A stretch of 8,886 nucleotides of DNA from JADFOB01 sp964651325 (lineage in GTDB: Bacteria > Planctomycetota > Phycisphaerae > UBA1845). The translations under genes were made by a program, and so were the position numbers. The stretch spans positions 1-8,886 of the forward strand of contig CAZYXP010000162.1 in assembly GCA_964651325.1 (NCBI GenBank), read 5' to 3'. This document shows positions 6,415 through 8,886 of the stretch, piece by piece. How positions within the stretch are numbered: the first letter of the stretch is position 1; each line of letters opens with the position of its first letter. The notes beneath the pieces were generated by a model. The model had not been told where the DNA came from, made no database searches, and saw only the letters and a list, made by a program, of their open reading frames with translations.

Positions 6415-7478
6415 TCCTCAACGTGTTCACGGTAATCTCAGCGTTCCTGGCGTTGGTTGGCTTGGTTCTGGCGATTTTGACATGCGTGGTAGCCGCCCGC
6501 GGCCTCCTGGCCCTTCGAGGCCGCCCGCAAAGCGCCCCACTCGATAGCGTGGAAGATCGCGTCCACCTGTTGGGTCTGCTGGTTGCGGTGCTGGCCGGTG
6601 TCCGTTTTCTGGCTTGGCCCCATTTCTATTTCCTGCTCAAGAGCTACGTCCCCGAGCTCTCGGCGTTCGGCGTGATGTGCGTGTACGGGGTGACCCGCAT
6701 TCAGCCGGACATGGTCACGACACTTCAAATCACCAAGCCGCTGCTTCTTTTGGGCATGGGGTTGTGGTGGATACTCGGTGTGGCGGATCGGCGAAACAAG
6801 ACGCCCGTCTTCCTGCGTGTTCGATTCGTGGGCTTGCTGCCGTTGGCGTCGCTCGCGGCGTTCGACTGCGTCGTCGAGGCAATCTATCTGGTGGTGAGAA
6901 AGGTCGGACAGCCCGTCACATGCTGCACCCAGTTCCTGGAAACGCAGGCCGCCGGCGTTTCTCAGAATGTGAGCCCGCTGGCAGCGGAGGGCGTTGGCTC
7001 GCCAGCCGTAACTGTGGCGGCGTACTTCTCGCTCAATGCCTTACTCATCGCCGGGGCGTTTTATCTCAACAGCTACGGCGGGTGGCATGGTCAGCGCTGG
7101 CGTGGTCGTGTCTTCCCGAAAGCAGCAGAGCCCGCGGGGCCCTTCATCGGAAAGAGTCTCATCTTCGCAGGCCTCGTGCTGATCCCGCTTGTCAACCTGG
7201 CCCTAACGCGCTGGGCGTGGCTCGACACCGTCGCCCCGCGCGTTTTGCAATTGCCCTACCACCATTGCATTTACGAACTCATCACAAATATCCCCGCCCT
7301 GAGCTTTGCGGCGGTCATGGCACTATTGGGCAACGGCTGCCTGCTTTGGCCCTTGGCCTTGCAGGTCTGGCACGCGCGGGCGCCCGAAGCGATCGCCGAC
7401 CTTCAGCGAAGCATCTACGGCCTCGCCGCCATCACGCTCGCCACCGAGCTGCTTATCGTTGGCGTTCACATCGTTTGA
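6411..7478 (+). CDS. Polytopic membrane protein with Cys/His motifs, unrecognised
   Basis: A 355-residue protein with about eight predicted transmembrane helices (roughly 5-28, 52-73, 105-125, 138-162, 200-220, 248-268, 292-318 and 333-354). I do not recognise a named family. Conspicuous motifs sit at membrane edges: MCVYGVTRI (Cys90), QPVTCCTQ (Cys171-Cys172) and LPYHHCIYEL (His284, His285, Cys286), together with FLAWPHF (His71) and Cys310. Such clustering in an otherwise hydrophobic protein suggests metal or heme binding or thiol redox chemistry, possibly on the outer face; this is inference. It begins inside the ATPase stop (ATGA) and ends the operon, followed by 232 bases before the next gene. 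In context it could be a third membrane component of the ABC system, a metal-handling partner or an electron-transfer module. Confidence 0.85.
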   Translation: MILNVFTVISAFLALVGLVLAILTCVVAARGLLALRGRPQSAPLDSVEDRVHLLGLLVAVLAGVRFLAWPHFYFLLKSYVPELSAFGVMCVYGVTRIQPDMVTTLQITKPLLLLGMGLWWILGVADRRNKTPVFLRVRFVGLLPLASLAAFDCVVEAIYLVVRKVGQPVTCCTQFLETQAAGVSQNVSPLAAEGVGSPAVTVAAYFSLNALLIAGAFYLNSYGGWHGQRWRGRVFPKAAEPAGPFIGKSLIFAGLVLIPLVNLALTRWAWLDTVAPRVLQLPYHHCIYELITNIPALSFAAVMALLGNGCLLWPLALQVWHARAPEAIADLQRSIYGLAAITLATELLIVGVHIV

Positions 7479-7661
7479 ATCGATGTCGCGGGGGAGCGGC
7501 CTTTACGTTGGATGGATCGAGAAGACCCAGGGGTCCGGTTTGGCCCAAGAGGACCGTCTCAGGCTCAACGCGCCTCCCAAAACACAACTTGCTACAAGAA
7601 GGTGGGGACCCAAGACCGCCAGACGTTGCATTCGACTCGCGGCAGCGCTAAGGTGCCTTCT

Positions 7662-7697
7662 ATGACAAATGTGAATCGGACATTGTTCCGCGAATAA
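7662..7697 (+). other. Possible leader peptide ORF upstream of the PQQ-like gene
   Basis: ATG at 7662 is preceded by AAGGTG with a six-base gap and opens an 11-residue frame (MTNVNRTLFRE) whose TAA at 7695-7697 overlaps the AAGGAG ribosome site of the next gene, whose ATG is 13 bases further on. The layout could allow translational coupling or a leader. It may also be chance: the same frame is open further upstream, and there is no stalling motif. Confidence 0.2.
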
Positions 7698-7702
7698 AGG
7701 AG
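7697..7702 (+). promoter_or_regulatory. Strong ribosome-binding site of the PQQ-like gene
   Basis: AAGGAG lies eight bases before the ATG at 7711 and fixes that start. It is the best Shine-Dalgarno match in the window. Confidence 0.8.
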
Positions 7703-7710
7703 CCAAGTTG

Positions 7711-8886
7711 ATGCGTCACACCCTGTCGCTCCCTCTAGCGTTTAACATCCTTCTGGCCTCCGCGCTGTTGGCAATGGGAGCCTCAGCGACCGGTTTTGCA
7801 GGCCCAACGACGGCTCCCGGCGAAGCATGGCCCGGTTTTCGAGGCCCACGCGTGGATGGCACTGCGCCGGCCACGTCCGTCTTTCCAGCCGATGAGCGGT
7901 TCGGTCTTGAAATCGCCTGGAAACGGAAAATCGGAAGCGGCTACTCCGGCGTGGCCATCGCGGGCGGTCGAGTGGTCACGATGTACGCCGATGGGGCCTC
8001 CGATGTCGTCGCATCATTCCACGAAGAATCCGGCGAGCTTCAGTGGAAGTTCGAGATTGAGGACACCTACATCGGCCACGACGGCTCGCACACCGGCCCC
8101 CTATCGACGCCCCTCATCGCCGTAGGTCGCGTGTTTGCCCTGTCCGCACGAGGACGCCTCGTCGGCCTGGACGCGGCCACGGGCAAGCTCGCATGGTCTG
8201 TGGATATGGTGGCCGAGCACAAAGCGGTAAAGCCGCACTACGGGTTTACGACGTCGCCGCTGCTGATGGACGGCGTTTTGATCGTTCAAATGGGTGCGGA
8301 TAAGACCCCAAAGCCGAAGGAGCCGACCGATCCCGCGGAGCCGGTCACCAAGGTCTTGGCCGCGGTAGCCGGGTTTGATCCCGCGACCGGCAAGCTCCTT
8401 TGGGAGGCGGGGGATGACACCATTTCGTTTCAGTCGCCTATTCCCTACGCCATGGGAAACAAGTCAATCGTCCTATCCGCCGGCCAGAAGAAGCTGATCG
8501 GGTTGGATGCCAAGTCCGGCAAAATTCTTTGGCAATACGAGCATGGTGGTCGCGGGGCGCGCGGCGTTGCCAGCTTGGTGCCCGTCCCCGCAGGCAAGAA
8601 TCGCCTTTTCCTCGCCCACAAAGACGATGCTTCTACCGCGGTCGAATGGGCGCGAAAGGATGGCGAGGTTTCATTTGAACCCATCTGGGAAGAGGGTTCC
8701 ATTCGCAACAGCTACAACGTCCCGGTCTATCATGATGGTCACGTCTACGCCTACAGCAGTCGTTTTCTCACCTGCGTCGATGCGAAGACCGGCAAGGCCA
8801 AATGGCGCTCGCGCAAACCGGGCGACGGGTTCCTGGCCCTCGTCGACGGGCATCTGGTCATCGTGACGAAGAAGGGGAGCGTCCAC
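7711..8886 (+). CDS. Secreted PQQ-like (BamB-like) beta-propeller repeat protein, partial
   Basis: The first 392 codons of a gene that runs off the right edge without a stop. Residues 1 to about 26 or 30 form a Sec signal peptide (MRHTLSLPLA, then a hydrophobic core, with ASA or GFA before the likely cleavage point). Next is WPGFRGPRVDG, a motif commonly found just after the signal peptide in secreted PQQ-like proteins of Planctomycetota and Acidobacteriota. PQQ-like blade motifs follow at about 101 (SFHEESGELQW), 151 (VGLDAATGKLAW), 220 (AGFDPATGKLLW), 263 (IGLDAKSGKILW) and 354 (TCVDAKTGKAKW). A charged, proline-rich insert (199-211) separates two blades. Such proteins often have no cofactor and serve as scaffolds or have unknown roles, so a dehydrogenase function should not be assumed. 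It has its own ribosome site after a 232-bp gap and is probably a separate transcription unit. Confidence 0.92.
   Translation, partial: MRHTLSLPLAFNILLASALLAMGASATGFAGPTTAPGEAWPGFRGPRVDGTAPATSVFPADERFGLEIAWKRKIGSGYSGVAIAGGRVVTMYADGASDVVASFHEESGELQWKFEIEDTYIGHDGSHTGPLSTPLIAVGRVFALSARGRLVGLDAATGKLAWSVDMVAEHKAVKPHYGFTTSPLLMDGVLIVQMGADKTPKPKEPTDPAEPVTKVLAAVAGFDPATGKLLWEAGDDTISFQSPIPYAMGNKSIVLSAGQKKLIGLDAKSGKILWQYEHGGRGARGVASLVPVPAGKNRLFLAHKDDASTAVEWARKDGEVSFEPIWEEGSIRNSYNVPVYHDGHVYAYSSRFLTCVDAKTGKAKWRSRKPGDGFLALVDGHLVIVTKKGSVH

Larger units (their letters stand above)
7479..7710. other. Intergenic region between the operon and the PQQ-like gene
   Basis: No convincing gene. A weak hairpin GGTCC-N14-GGACC (7532-7555) follows the operon but has no T-run, so it is not a clear intrinsic terminator. 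A weak promoter-like pair TTGCAT-N17-TAAGGT (7626-7654) matches consensus at only three of six bases in each box. An 11-codon open frame (7662-7697), listed separately, ends inside the ribosome-binding region of the next gene. Confidence 0.5.

Noticed and set aside
7532..7555. Intrinsic terminator after the operon
   Set aside because: The GGTCC/GGACC stem is only 5 bp with a 14-base loop and no following T-run.
6614..7651. Long plus-strand frame (345 codons) overlapping the eight-helix membrane protein
   Set aside because: Its translation is Arg/Pro/His-rich without domains, whereas the overlapping frame gives coherent helices and an ATGA junction with the ATPase.
7711..8886. Functional PQQ-dependent alcohol dehydrogenase
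   Set aside because: Only PQQ-like blade motifs are visible; no catalytic or cofactor-binding residues characteristic of quinoprotein dehydrogenases could be identified, and the gene is incomplete.

Overview
The window is a GC-rich bacterial chromosome segment. Its gene content suggests a Planctomycetota-like or otherwise environmental Gram-negative bacterium: a CRTAC1-type FG-GAP/ASPIC-UnbV protein, a secreted PQQ-like (BamB-like) beta-propeller with a WPGFRGP motif after the signal peptide, and a methionine sulfoxide reductase lipoprotein fusion. That lineage is inferred from family content only; there is no rRNA or other marker gene here.

Layout: (1) Bases 1-51 carry three perfect copies of a 17-bp tandem repeat at the window edge. 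(2) On the minus strand, 1637-1284 encodes a thioredoxin-like [2Fe-2S] ferredoxin, followed by 1170-151 encoding an exported MsrB-MsrA fusion with its own possible promoter. (3) The intergenic region 1638-1941 holds a near-consensus sigma70 promoter (TTGACA-N17-TAGAAT, 1871-1899) facing right. (4) From 1942 to 7478 six tightly packed plus-strand genes form an apparent operon: a membrane-anchored Cys-rich NosL/TRASH-like protein, a seven-motif FG-GAP/ASPIC-UnbV beta-propeller lipoprotein, a small membrane-anchored protein with a non-ATG start, an FtsX/MacB-type ABC permease, its ATPase, and an eight-helix membrane protein with Cys/His motifs that I do not recognise. Four of the five junctions overlap and the fifth is a 5-nt gap. 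(5) After a 232-bp gap, 7711 to the window end is the 5' part of a secreted PQQ-like repeat protein, cut by the window edge.

How the genes may work together: the right-facing operon looks like a cell-envelope machine combining a metal-binding-looking anchored protein, an extracytoplasmic propeller, a mechanotransmission-type ABC pair and a Cys/His membrane partner. By analogy with NosDFY-L (copper chaperone NosL, extracytoplasmic repeat protein NosD, ABC pair NosFY), it could handle a metal or a redox cofactor in the envelope, but nothing in the sequence proves the substrate. The divergent ferredoxin and envelope methionine sulfoxide reductase would fit a redox theme. The operon is the best candidate in this window for an undescribed system.
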